This document shows, piece after piece, positions 7,216-14,425 of a stretch of 64,000 bases of DNA. The DNA comes from an uncultured bacterium. Lineage in GTDB: Bacteria; CSSED10-310; CALFER01. A program made the position numbers and the translations under genes. How positions within the stretch are numbered: the first letter of the stretch is position 1; every line of letters starts with the position of its first letter. The notes under the pieces were generated by a model, which had not been told where the DNA came from, did no database searches, and saw nothing but the letters and a program-made list of their open reading frames with translations. The DNA lies in NCBI GenBank assembly GCA_937951895.1, contig CALFER010000077.1, positions 1-64,000 on the forward strand, written 5' to 3'.

Positions 7216-7305
7216 ATGAGCGACGAACGGGAAAAGCAAGAGCTACTCGATCGTATCCTTGAGAGAAATCTGAACTGGATATCGAGCGCGGACTCAAAGG
7301 GTTAA
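7216..7305 (+). pseudogene. Truncated start of a Pycsar-type (DUF5706-like) effector
   Basis: A well-placed ribosome site (CAGGAG) precedes an ATG that opens a frame of only 29 codons. The peptide contains LLDRILERNLNWISSADSKG and then stops. The pattern L-x-R-x-L-x-W-I-x-x-A-D-x-K-[AG] is the start of DUF5706-type membrane effectors (PycTM) of the Pycsar antiphage system, which would normally continue with a transmembrane hairpin. The frame breaks exactly where the membrane segment should begin, at GGGTTAACA. I infer a decayed or recombined remnant. A coincidental short peptide cannot be excluded. Confidence 0.4.
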
Positions 7306-7312
7306 CACGTCC

Positions 7313-7377
7313 CCCGGCAGGGTATGCGGAGGACCGGATGGTGTCATCTCACCTCCAAGAAGGTGATCCCTGCCGGG
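7313..7377. other. Folded GC-rich element beyond the array
   Basis: A perfect ten-base inverted repeat, CCCGGCAGGG (7313-7322) with CCCTGCCGGG (7368-7377), encloses a second hairpin TCACCT (7349-7354) / AGGTGA (7361-7366) and a purine-rich GCGGAGGACCGG stretch. It is not followed by a U-run, so it is not itself a classical terminator. It could be a structured RNA, a degenerate recombination site or a processing element; the sequence does not decide. Confidence 0.45.
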
Positions 7378-7390
7378 CGCACATCAATAA

Positions 7391-7422
7391 AAAAACCCCC
7401 TCGATCGAGGGGGTTTCTATTT
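7391..7422. terminator. Bidirectional intrinsic terminator
   Basis: CCCCCTCGATCGAGGGGG (7396-7413) is a perfect palindrome with an A-run on its left and TTTCTATTT on its right. It can end transcripts from both directions, and lies between the + strand cassette array and the - strand rubrerythrin operon. Confidence 0.85.
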
Positions 7423-7445
7423 AGTTGACCGGAGAGGCCGAAAAA

Positions 7446-8021
7446 TCAATAGTGATTACAGAGCACTTCGAAATGGGCCTGAGGATGCGCGCACGCCGGG
7501 CAGGCTTTGGGCGCTTCCGTCCCGGTGTGGGTGTAACCGCAATGCCGGCACCGCCAGGTCACCGGCTCGTCCCGCTTGAACACGGTGCCGCCTTCGACAT
7601 GCGCAGCGAGTGTCCGATACCGCTCATCATGATACTTCTCGGCGACCGCGATGAACTCGAACAACTTGGCCGCTTTTTCAAACCCCTCTTCCCGGGCGAC
7701 TTTGGCGAATTCGGGATACATCGTCTTCCACTCGTGCTCTTCGCCGTGTGCGGCCGCATGCAGGTTCTCCAGCGTCGTGCCGATCTGCCCCGCGGGGAAC
7801 GCAGCCGTGATCTCAACCTCGCCGCCTTCCAGCAGACTGAACAGCCGCTTGGCATGTTCCTTTTCCTGATTCGCCGTCTCCTCGAAGACCGCCGCGATCT
7901 GCTCAAATCCTTCCTTCTTCGCCTGCGATGCAAAGTAGGTGTACCGGTTCCGCGCCTGCGATTCACCCGCGAACGCCGTCAGTATGTTCTTTTCCGTTCT
8001 GGTTCCTTTCAAACTGCTCAT
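7446..8021 (-). CDS. rbr: Rubrerythrin (NADH/rubredoxin peroxidase)
   Basis: A 191-residue cytosolic di-iron peroxidase that reduces hydrogen peroxide to water in anaerobes. The N-terminal four-helix domain carries the di-iron ligands in AFAGESQARNRY, EETANQEKEHAKRL and FIAVAEKYHDERY (two E-x-x-H pairs). The C-terminal rubredoxin-like domain has the iron site CRHC and CPAC, about 15 residues apart. Length is standard. It is the last gene of the oxygen-defence cluster, 32 bases after cydB and in front of the bidirectional terminator. Electrons probably come from the rubredoxin encoded upstream; this link is known for the family, not shown here. Confidence 0.95.
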   Translation of the reverse strand: MSSLKGTRTEKNILTAFAGESQARNRYTYFASQAKKEGFEQIAAVFEETANQEKEHAKRLFSLLEGGEVEITAAFPAGQIGTTLENLHAAAHGEEHEWKTMYPEFAKVAREEGFEKAAKLFEFIAVAEKYHDERYRTLAAHVEGGTVFKRDEPVTWRCRHCGYTHTGTEAPKACPACAHPQAHFEVLCNHY

Positions 8022-8053
8022 ACGTGCCTCTCTTTCCGGATTTCCGGTATGGT

Positions 8054-9058
8054 TTAGTATAAAAGATCATCCGGCGTCAGTTTGTGCCGGAAGAAGTGAT
8101 AAACGACCGATTGATAGACGATCACGATCGGAACGAACACGAGCGCCACGCCGAGCATGATTTTCAGTGTGAGGGGGCTGGAGGCGGAATTGTGAATGGA
8201 GAGACTGAACTGAGGGGCGATGTTCGATGGAAGCAGATTGGGGTACAGGCCGGCGACACCGAAGAGCGTGGCCGAGGCGATCGTGAGGGCCGATCCCGCC
8301 CATGCTTTCCAGCCGACAGGGAGGAAACGCGACATCAGAAGGCCCGCGACGGCAAGCAACGGGAGCAGCAGCAGCACCGGCATGTCGAGATAATTCTGCC
8401 AGAGCGGTGTGAAAAAATAGGTGGCGATCAGGAAGACGACGGCGGTGAGCAGAAGGAAGGGCCACAGACGATGGGCGAGCGCTTCGGCATCGTCGCTCAA
8501 CCGGCCCGATGTCTTGATGGTCAGCCACAGACAGCCGTGAACGAGGAACAGGAGCAGGAAGAGAAGACCTCCGAGCAGGCCGTAGGGATTGAGCAGGCCG
8601 ATCAGGTTGCCCTGGTAAATGCCGTCCTTCACGATCGGAATGCCCTGAAAAATGTTGGCGAACGCCACGCCGAACAGGATCGCCGGAACCGCACTGCCGA
8701 TGAAGAGGCAGGTGTCCCAGAGCTTCCGCCAGCCGGGAGAGTCGATCTTGTTTCGAAATTCAAAGGATACGCCTCGGACGATCAGCGCGAACAGGATGAG
8801 CATCAGCGGGGCGTACAGCGCGCTGAACATGACCGCGTAGGTGGTCGGGAACGCCGCAAACGTCACGCCTCCGGCCGTGATCAGCCAGACTTCGTTCCCA
8901 TCCCAGAACGGACCCATCGAATTGTAGATCATTCGCCGGTCGGTGTCGTCCCTGGAGATGAAGGGGAGCAGCGTGCCCAATCCGAGATCGAAGCCGTCCA
9001 GCACGAAGTAGACCGCCCAAAGAACCCCCCAGAGAATAAACCAGGTTGTTTCCAGCAT
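8054..9058 (-). CDS. cydB: Cytochrome bd quinol oxidase subunit II
   Basis: A 334-residue polytopic membrane protein of the CydB family. The start MLETTWFILWGVLWAVYFVLDGFDLG and the MGPFWDGNEVWLITAGG region are hallmarks of subunit II. About eight to nine hydrophobic segments follow. With CydA it forms the high-affinity bd oxidase that reduces oxygen to water at the expense of quinol. The gene begins 12 bases after the cydA stop. No cydX-like small gene and no cydDC transporter are visible nearby. In an anaerobe this oxidase mainly scavenges oxygen; that role is inferred from the neighbours. Confidence 0.96.
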   Translation of the reverse strand: MLETTWFILWGVLWAVYFVLDGFDLGLGTLLPFISRDDTDRRMIYNSMGPFWDGNEVWLITAGGVTFAAFPTTYAVMFSALYAPLMLILFALIVRGVSFEFRNKIDSPGWRKLWDTCLFIGSAVPAILFGVAFANIFQGIPIVKDGIYQGNLIGLLNPYGLLGGLLFLLLFLVHGCLWLTIKTSGRLSDDAEALAHRLWPFLLLTAVVFLIATYFFTPLWQNYLDMPVLLLLPLLAVAGLLMSRFLPVGWKAWAGSALTIASATLFGVAGLYPNLLPSNIAPQFSLSIHNSASSPLTLKIMLGVALVFVPIVIVYQSVVYHFFRHKLTPDDLLY

Positions 9059-9070
9059 CGTCGTATCCTC

Positions 9071-10411
9071 CTACTGTCGTTTCTTCGCCGGTTTGTCGGG
9101 AGCGACCGGCTGGGGTAACGGTCCTTTACGCGCATAATGAAACATCAGATAAATCGCGACAGCGCCGAGAAAAGAATACAGAAGAACGAATGCGATCAGC
9201 GAAATCATGACCTGGAGCGGTTCGATCGGTGACACACCGTCCGAAGTCTTCATGATCCCGTAGACGATCCAGGGCTGCCGGCCGACTTCCGCGAGTGTCC
9301 ATCCGAGTTCGCAGGCCAGGTAGGGGAGAGGAATCGCGAATACCATGATTTTGTAATACCAGGGATGCTGATCGAGTCTGTTTCTCAGGAGCCATCCGGT
9401 TACGGTCAGCAGGCCGAACAGAAGCCCCAGGGCGACCATGATGCGGAAGGAGAAAAACGAGATCAGGACGGGCGGTCGTTCGTCGGCGGGAAATTCCTTC
9501 AATCCCTTCACCTGCGCTCTCGGGAAATGATACGCCAGCATACTCAGCGCACTCGGAACCTCGATGAACTCGAACCGGTTCCGCTCGTTGGCTTCGTCCG
9601 GCACCAGAAACATGTGGATCGGCGCATGGGTCCGGGTGTCCCAGAGCGCTTCCATGGCGGCGACTTTCGCCGGTTGAGCGCTCACGATCTCCACCCCGTG
9701 GAGGTGTCCCTGGATGATCAGAAGGATGGAGAACACGAGTGACCATCCGAGCGCGAGACGGAAGGATTTCGTGAAGAACACGACCTCGTGCTTCCGCAGC
9801 AGATGCCAGGCACTGATCCCCATGACAAAGAACCCGGCGACAATGTAAGCCGCGCCGGCAGTATGCAAAAACATCTGGATGGCAAACGGCGACGTGACAA
9901 CTGCGATGAAGTCGTCGAGTTCCGCGCGACCGTTCCGCAGAACATAGCCGACCGGCTTCTGCATCCAGGAGTTGGCGATCAGAATCCAGACGGCGGACAG
10001 GTTCGAGGCGATGGCGACCAACCAGATGGTCAGGAGATGCATCCTGGGACTCAAGCGCTTCCACCCGAAGAACCAGACCGCAATGAAGGTCGACTCAAGG
10101 AAGAAGGCGACCGACGCTTCGATGGCGAGCAGCGACCCGAAAATGTCTCCGACAAACTGTGAATACCGGGACCAGTTCGTGCCGAATTGGAATTCGAGAG
10201 TGATCCCGGTCACGACACCGACCGCAAAATTGATCAGAAACAGTTTACCCCAGAATTTCGCCATCCGCTTGTAATCTTCGTCGCCCGTCCGGACGAAGCG
10301 GGTTTCCATGATGGCGATCAGGACGGATAACCCCAGCGTCAGAGGGACGAAAAGAAAATGAAAGAACGTCGCCGCCGCAAATTGAAGACGCGATAACATG
10401 AGTGTATCCAT
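9071..10411 (-). CDS. cydA: Cytochrome bd quinol oxidase subunit I
   Basis: A 446-residue polytopic protein. MLSRLQFAAATFFHFLFVPLTLG contains the His ligand of the high-spin heme, the HTAGAAYIVAGFF helix carries the second His, and the GRQPWIVYG motif marks the quinol-binding loop. The length matches the short Q-loop class of bd oxidases rather than the longer enterobacterial form. A GGAGG ribosome site precedes the ATG. It lies 85 bases downstream of the rubredoxin gene and directly upstream of cydB, so it is probably co-transcribed with the whole defence cluster. Confidence 0.96.
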   Translation of the reverse strand: MDTLMLSRLQFAAATFFHFLFVPLTLGLSVLIAIMETRFVRTGDEDYKRMAKFWGKLFLINFAVGVVTGITLEFQFGTNWSRYSQFVGDIFGSLLAIEASVAFFLESTFIAVWFFGWKRLSPRMHLLTIWLVAIASNLSAVWILIANSWMQKPVGYVLRNGRAELDDFIAVVTSPFAIQMFLHTAGAAYIVAGFFVMGISAWHLLRKHEVVFFTKSFRLALGWSLVFSILLIIQGHLHGVEIVSAQPAKVAAMEALWDTRTHAPIHMFLVPDEANERNRFEFIEVPSALSMLAYHFPRAQVKGLKEFPADERPPVLISFFSFRIMVALGLLFGLLTVTGWLLRNRLDQHPWYYKIMVFAIPLPYLACELGWTLAEVGRQPWIVYGIMKTSDGVSPIEPLQVMISLIAFVLLYSFLGAVAIYLMFHYARKGPLPQPVAPDKPAKKRQ

Positions 10412-10496
10412 GTTATGCCTCCTTGAACGGTGAATGCAGAATCCAGTTCAATGGATAAGCAGAAAACCGCGATCGATCTGTTTCTTCGTAACAAGA

Positions 10497-10655
10497 TTAA
10501 TCGACAGGCGAAAAATCTTCCTTGCCGACTCCGCACAAGGGGCAAACCCAATCATCCGGCAGATCCGCAAACGGAGTGCCCGGGGCGATCCCGTTATCCG
10601 GATCACCTTCAATCGGATCGTACACATAGTCGCACACATTGCATACGTACTTCAT
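10497..10655 (-). CDS. Rubredoxin
   Basis: A 52-residue one-iron electron carrier. It has the full set of cysteines, CNVC near the N terminus and CPLC near the C terminus, with the family signature YDPIEGDPDNGIAPGTPF and DDWVCPLCGVGKEDF. The ATG overlaps the stop codon of the flavodiiron gene (four bases), so the two are translationally coupled. It is the expected electron donor to the flavodiiron protein and rubrerythrin. A longer in-frame extension upstream lies inside the flavodiiron gene and is rejected. Confidence 0.96.
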   Translation of the reverse strand: MKYVCNVCDYVYDPIEGDPDNGIAPGTPFADLPDDWVCPLCGVGKEDFSPVD

Positions 10656-11848
10656 GAAACTGCTCCTTTCACCTGATCGGCGAGTGAGACGCCGAACGAA
10701 TAGCATTCATCGAGCGCCGCGGAATCCGGCACATACTTGATGCGAACGTCTCCGGAATACGCCGTTCCCATTTCCGTCAGCAGATCCCGGATCTGCCTGA
10801 CCGCTTCACCTCCCCACCCATACGAACCGAATGCGGCTGAAATCAGATTCTTCGGTTTCAACCCCTTCAGATACACCAGCACATCGGCCACCGAAGGAAA
10901 CATGTTGTTGTTCAGTGTCGGTGATCCCACGATCAGAGCGGCTGCATCCAGCAGTTCGGTCGCGATATCGGAGCGGTGGCTGCCTGCGAGATGCATCTGC
11001 CGAACCGACACACTCGACGCGGACATGCCGTCGGATAACGCATTGGCCATCGCCGCCGTGCTCTGCCACATCGTGTCATACACCACAACGGCCTTCCGCT
11101 TCATGTCGCGTCGCGCCCACTGGGCATACCTCGAGATGATGAAGTCAGGCGATTTCCGGAATAACGGACCATGATCCTGCGCAATGATGCCAATCTCGAT
11201 CCCCAGTTTCCCCACGGTATCGATCAGTTTCAGAATCAATGGAGAATACGGCATCAGGATATTGGCGTAATACTTGGCAGCTTCATATTCGAGAACATCC
11301 TGATTGACTTCATCCGCAAATCGCTCGCTCGACGCCAGATGCATCCCGAAGGCATCCTGGCTGAACAGGACTCTTTCTTCCGGAAGATACGTGAACATGC
11401 TGTCCGGCCAGTGAAGCATGCTGGTTTCGAGGCATTGGAGATGACGATTCCCGAGATCCAGAGTGTCGCCTGTCCGGAGCGGTTCGATCGGGAAACCGGC
11501 ATGAAAATGCTGATCGAGCGCCTGGATACCTTTCGGGGAAGCGAAAATGCGCTCCGGCTTCACCGCGGCGACCACCTCGGGCAGACATCCCGTGTGATCG
11601 AGCTCGGAATGATTGGAGATGAGGTAATCGATGCGGGCCGGATCGATGACGGAGGCGATGCGGGCCATCAGTTCAGGGTAGAATGGCTTCTTGACCGTGT
11701 CGATCAGCGTTACTTTATCCGCGAGAATCAGAAATGCATTGTAGGTCGTGCCGTGATGCGTCGAGTAGCCATGAAAGTCGCGGATCGACCAGTCGACAGC
11801 ACCCACCCAGTACACAGAATCCGAAACACGAACCGCTTTGAAACTCAT
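10652..11848 (-). CDS. Flavodiiron protein (rubredoxin:oxygen oxidoreductase)
   Basis: A 398-residue cytosolic enzyme that reduces oxygen to water or nitric oxide to nitrous oxide. The N-terminal metallo-beta-lactamase-like domain keeps all di-iron ligands: H80, E82, D84, H85 (SNHSELDHTG), H146 (LHWPD), D165 (SQDAF) and H226 (QDHG), at the classical positions. The C-terminal flavodoxin domain begins near residue 252 (VVVYDTMWQSTAAMANAL). It lacks any fused rubredoxin, which is instead encoded by the overlapping next gene. The gene follows a ferritin-like gene by 24 bases. Whether oxygen or NO is the preferred substrate is not visible. Confidence 0.96.
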   Translation of the reverse strand: MSFKAVRVSDSVYWVGAVDWSIRDFHGYSTHHGTTYNAFLILADKVTLIDTVKKPFYPELMARIASVIDPARIDYLISNHSELDHTGCLPEVVAAVKPERIFASPKGIQALDQHFHAGFPIEPLRTGDTLDLGNRHLQCLETSMLHWPDSMFTYLPEERVLFSQDAFGMHLASSERFADEVNQDVLEYEAAKYYANILMPYSPLILKLIDTVGKLGIEIGIIAQDHGPLFRKSPDFIISRYAQWARRDMKRKAVVVYDTMWQSTAAMANALSDGMSASSVSVRQMHLAGSHRSDIATELLDAAALIVGSPTLNNNMFPSVADVLVYLKGLKPKNLISAAFGSYGWGGEAVRQIRDLLTEMGTAYSGDVRIKYVPDSAALDECYSFGVSLADQVKGAVS

Positions 11849-11872
11849 ATGAAACTCCTGAAAGCGCGCCGA

Positions 11873-12385
11873 TCAGCCCTGGATTTCAAGATTGAATTCC
11901 GGCATGTCGAACCAGAATCCCATCTTCTGCACCGCGTCGATCTCGGCTTCCACAATCGCCAGATGGCCCGTTTCGATTTCCAGAAACCGGGCGAACATCT
12001 TTCGCGCATCGAGTTCCATCGTATCGACCATTTTCCGATAAAAATCACTCGTTTCGGTTTCGACTTCCAGTGCGCGTCCGAGAATCTGGAGTTCGCTGTC
12101 GCGGTTTTCGACCGCGAGCCGATTCCCGACTTCCCGTGACCCTTGAGCGATCTTCTCTTTCGATGGAATTACCGTATCGATCGCATCCGCGTTCAGGCGT
12201 CCCGTCGAGAGCCATTCATTGAGTTTGAATTCGAGATAATCGACATGACGCTGTTCTTCGTGGGCGAGCACTTCGAGCACCTTGCGGCATTCCTGGCGGG
12301 CGAGTTGCGCCGAGGCTTCGAAATACAGATCTCGTACTTTCTTTTCAAAAACAATCGCCATCTTGATCGCTTCTTCGACTTTCAT
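11873..12385 (-). CDS. Rubrerythrin-like ferritin-family protein without rubredoxin domain
   Basis: A 170-residue four-helix protein. Di-iron ligand motifs are seen in KMAIVFEKKVRDLYFEAS (Glu), LAHEEQRHVDYLEFK (E-x-x-H), EVETETSDFYRKM and EIETGHLAIVEAE (E-x-x-H variant). The cysteine-rich rubredoxin tail of classical rubrerythrin is missing. Such short proteins act in peroxide or iron handling in anaerobes, but their exact reaction is poorly defined. It lies 102 bases after the ferritin gene. An aspartate-rich C-terminal tail (WFDMPEFNLEIQG) is unusual. Confidence 0.85.
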   Translation of the reverse strand: MKVEEAIKMAIVFEKKVRDLYFEASAQLARQECRKVLEVLAHEEQRHVDYLEFKLNEWLSTGRLNADAIDTVIPSKEKIAQGSREVGNRLAVENRDSELQILGRALEVETETSDFYRKMVDTMELDARKMFARFLEIETGHLAIVEAEIDAVQKMGFWFDMPEFNLEIQG

Positions 12386-12487
12386 GGAAATCCTCCTGGA
12401 GCGAAGGTGACACGTCGCCGCCGCCTGGCAGACCGGTCGATCCGTTGCGCGGCGGCGAAGTTCGGGCGAAGTCCCGGGAATCCGGGC

Positions 12488-12979
12488 TTATTCGCCGCGC
12501 TTGGCGAGTTGATGATCGAGTTGGAAAAGCGCCCCTTTCGAATCTCCGATCATCTTCAGTTTCTGGACGATCTCATCCGCCGCATCTTCCTCTTCGATCT
12601 GCTCGGCAATGAACCACTGCAGAAACTGATGCGTGCCGTAATCTTTCAGTTCGTCCGCGGCACCCATGATCGCATGAATCGATGCGGTGATCTTCTGTTC
12701 GTGTTTGTAGGCTTCCTCGAATGCCGCCAGAGGGCTGGCCCATTTGGCCTGCGGTTTGGCGAGTTTGTCCAGAGCGATTGTTTCACCGCGTTCGTCGATG
12801 TATTTGAAGAACTTCATGGCGTGATTCAGCTCTTCCTGGGCCTGGAGTTTCATCCAATGGGCGCAGCCGTCGAGATTCTCGGTGAGAAAATAGGCAGACA
12901 TCGAGAGATACAGATAACTCGAGAACAATTCTTCGTTGATCTGTTTGTTCAACAGTTCCGTCATCTTTTTGTTCATCAT
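12488..12979 (-). CDS. ftnA: Bacterial non-heme ferritin
   Basis: A 163-residue iron-storage protein. The first helix (NKQINEELFSSYLYLSMSAYF) holds the first ferroxidase Glu; LQAQEELNHAMKFFKYIDERG gives the E-x-x-H pair; and the C-terminal helix has QWFIAEQIEEEDAADEIVQKL, typical of FtnA. Subunits form 24-meric shells that oxidise and store ferrous iron, lowering Fenton chemistry. It lies between two rubrerythrin-like genes within the defence cluster. Two ATGs in a row open the frame, either being possible. Control by the Fur/PerR-type regulator upstream is likely. Confidence 0.93.
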   Translation of the reverse strand: MMNKKMTELLNKQINEELFSSYLYLSMSAYFLTENLDGCAHWMKLQAQEELNHAMKFFKYIDERGETIALDKLAKPQAKWASPLAAFEEAYKHEQKITASIHAIMGAADELKDYGTHQFLQWFIAEQIEEEDAADEIVQKLKMIGDSKGALFQLDHQLAKRGE

Positions 12980-13016
12980 GACATGTTCCTTTCTTGTTGG
13001 CAGGGCATTCCCCGCA

Positions 13017-13466
13017 TCAGTTCTCAGTCAGAAAATCATCATACTCGATCTCGAAACGCAGCTTGTGCCGGGCTTCCTCCTGAGCGAGCATGGTGAAAAT
13101 GGATTGCATGGACGGGTCGGCATTGGCCGCCGCCAGGTCCGAATAGAGTTTGAATGCCGCTTTTTCTTTTTTCATGGCCAGGATCAGTGCATCCTGATAG
13201 GTCAGATTCGGTGAGACCTGAACATCGACGGTGTAATCCGCAATGTTCAAAGAGCGAATCTGCTTTTCAGCGGGCTGCAGCCTGCCCGTTTTCCTGATCT
13301 CGATCAACCGGTCGCGATGCGCACCCTCCTCCCTCGAAAAACCCTCGAATACCAGTTTCGTATGAGGATTCTCGACGGATTGACTCAACTCACGATAAAA
13401 CTGTACTGCTTCTTCCTCTCGCGCGATCGCAAAATCCAATGCCTCGTTTACCGAGTTGAACTGCAT
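13017..13466 (-). CDS. Rubrerythrin-like ferritin-family protein
   Basis: A 149-residue four-helix protein related to the gene at 11873. Iron-binding motifs are EALDFAIAREEEAVQFYREL (Glu), FSREEGAHRDRLIEIR (E-x-x-H variant), AMKKEKAAFKLYSDL and LAQEEARHKLRFEIEYD (E-x-x-H). There is no rubredoxin tail. The ATG at 13466 (MQFNSVNE) is chosen because a GGGAGG ribosome site lies six bases upstream; an upstream in-frame codon at 13496 would overlap dfx. The gene follows dfx by 11 bases, so it may handle the peroxide that superoxide reductase makes. That link is inference. Confidence 0.85.
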   Translation of the reverse strand: MQFNSVNEALDFAIAREEEAVQFYRELSQSVENPHTKLVFEGFSREEGAHRDRLIEIRKTGRLQPAEKQIRSLNIADYTVDVQVSPNLTYQDALILAMKKEKAAFKLYSDLAAANADPSMQSIFTMLAQEEARHKLRFEIEYDDFLTEN

Positions 13467-13477
13467 GGCGCCTCCCG

Positions 13478-13855
13478 TCAGATCTGCGATTTCCACAGGC
13501 CATGAAGGTTGCAGTATTCACGAGCGACCACCGAAGCAGCGCTGACGGAGAATTCCGCGACCGGCTCGTCCCCCGGTTTCAGGAACTTCCGGTAAATCCG
13601 TCCGTCCGCGATCAACTCGATGAACATGATGTAATGCGCATCCTGCATCGGGTGCAGTACGCCTCCGACGGTGACTTTGTATCCGTTCACCGTCTTCTCG
13701 ATCACCGGAACATGCTTCTCCTTCGATGCATCGACGGTGTTTTCCGTCATGAGGGTCATGGGTTGCCCGCAACAGGTCAATTCTCCACCCCCGACCACCA
13801 ATACCTCGACCATGTTCCCGCAAACTCCGCACTTGTAAATCTGCTTCTGTTCCAT
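13478..13855 (-). CDS. dfx: Desulfoferrodoxin (superoxide reductase)
   Basis: A 125-residue enzyme that reduces superoxide to peroxide without releasing oxygen. The N-terminal desulforedoxin domain holds a Cys4 iron site (C9, C12 and the CC pair in LTCCGQPM). The catalytic His4Cys site is represented by KHVPVIE, LHPMQDAHY and the C-terminal REYCNLHGLWKS. Both domains are intact, as in the two-iron class. A GGAGG ribosome site precedes the ATG. It is the first structural gene after the Fur/PerR-type regulator, 33 bases away, and heads the defence cluster. Confidence 0.97.
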   Translation of the reverse strand: MEQKQIYKCGVCGNMVEVLVVGGGELTCCGQPMTLMTENTVDASKEKHVPVIEKTVNGYKVTVGGVLHPMQDAHYIMFIELIADGRIYRKFLKPGDEPVAEFSVSAASVVAREYCNLHGLWKSQI

Positions 13856-13888
13856 GTCCTTGACCTCCTTTAAAACTCACTTGACCAG

Positions 13889-14347
13889 TTACTCAAGTCT
13901 ATTCTCCAAACGATTTTTTCGCAAGCCGACCGACTCCCCGATGCCCGCGGATTCAGGTCGATCCTCTGACAGACAGGCCGGACAGAATCCATAAAATTCA
14001 AGCCGGTGTCCCTGCACCTCATAACCCGTCATGTCAATCCGATACCGCAACTCTTCATGCGCCTCGATGTCATCCACCCTGCCACAGCCCATGCAACGAA
14101 TATGCGTATGCGGTTCAATGCAACCGTCGAATCGCATCTGAGATCCGGCGGATTGAATCCTGCGGATCTGCCCCGATGCGGCGAGACGATCGAGATTTCG
14201 ATAGACGGTTCCGAGACTGATGGCCGGGATGCGTTTTCGCACGATTTCGTACAGTTCGTCCGCCGTCGGATGGGATGTAACGGATTTCAAAACATCCAGA
14301 ATGGCTTGTTTCTGTCGTGTTTCCCGATGGCATTCCATGTGACGCAT
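13889..14347 (-). CDS. Fur/PerR-family metalloregulator
   Basis: A 152-residue repressor. The winged helix spans about residues 5-75 (RQKQAILDVLKS, TADELYEIVRKRIPAISLGTVYRNLDRLAASGQI). The dimer domain has the His-rich regulatory motif EPHTHIRCMGCGRVDDIE and a second cysteine pair FCPAC, giving the two CxxC zinc sites of PerR-type members. Leading an oxidative-stress operon, it most likely senses peroxide through metal-catalysed oxidation (PerR), but iron sensing (Fur) is not excluded. A GGAGG site lies six bases before the ATG. The tail after residue 130 is arginine-rich and not conserved. Confidence 0.88.
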   Translation of the reverse strand: MRHMECHRETRQKQAILDVLKSVTSHPTADELYEIVRKRIPAISLGTVYRNLDRLAASGQIRRIQSAGSQMRFDGCIEPHTHIRCMGCGRVDDIEAHEELRYRIDMTGYEVQGHRLEFYGFCPACLSEDRPESAGIGESVGLRKNRLENRLE

Positions 14348-14365
14348 CCCGTGCCTCCATTGCTC

Positions 14366-14392
14366 TTATTGATAATAATTACTATTAATTTC
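14366..14392 (-). promoter_or_regulatory. Fur/PerR-type operator upstream of the defence operon
   Basis: TTATTGATAATAATTACTATTAATTT is an AT-rich imperfect palindrome strongly resembling Fur/PerR boxes (GATAATnATTATC / TTATAATnATTATAA). It lies 19 bases upstream of the fur/perR start codon in otherwise GC-rich sequence. Autoregulation of the regulator and control of dfx and the downstream genes are inferred. Confidence 0.7.
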
Positions 14393-14425
14393 ATTTGTCA
14401 ACAGAAAAGGTCGGGTCGACCCGGA

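Larger units (their letters stand above)
1..7305 (+). mobile_element. Integron gene-cassette array (right-hand part)
   Basis: Short genes, all on the + strand, alternate with imperfect palindromes of 68-92 bases that begin with an inverse core (such as GCTAAC, GCCTAAC, GCGGAAC) and end with a core (GTTAGGC, GTTATGC, GTTCGGC, GTTGGCC). The two arms of several sites pair with a few unpaired extra bases in one arm only, which is the signature of attC sites recognised by integron integrases as folded single strands. Cassette composition varies (one gene is clearly AT-rich), as expected for captured genes. No intI gene is present; given the core orientation it should lie left of position 1. The right edge is taken as the truncated small gene ending at 7305, before the terminator at 7391. 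That attC structure marks cassettes is established; the exact right boundary is inference. Confidence 0.85.

Noticed and set aside
8084..9118. 344-codon open frame on the + strand across cydB
   Set aside because: Antisense to an unmistakable CydB with highly charged, low-complexity translation.
11171..12139. 322-codon open frame on the + strand
   Set aside because: Antisense to the flavodiiron and ferritin-like genes and without family features.
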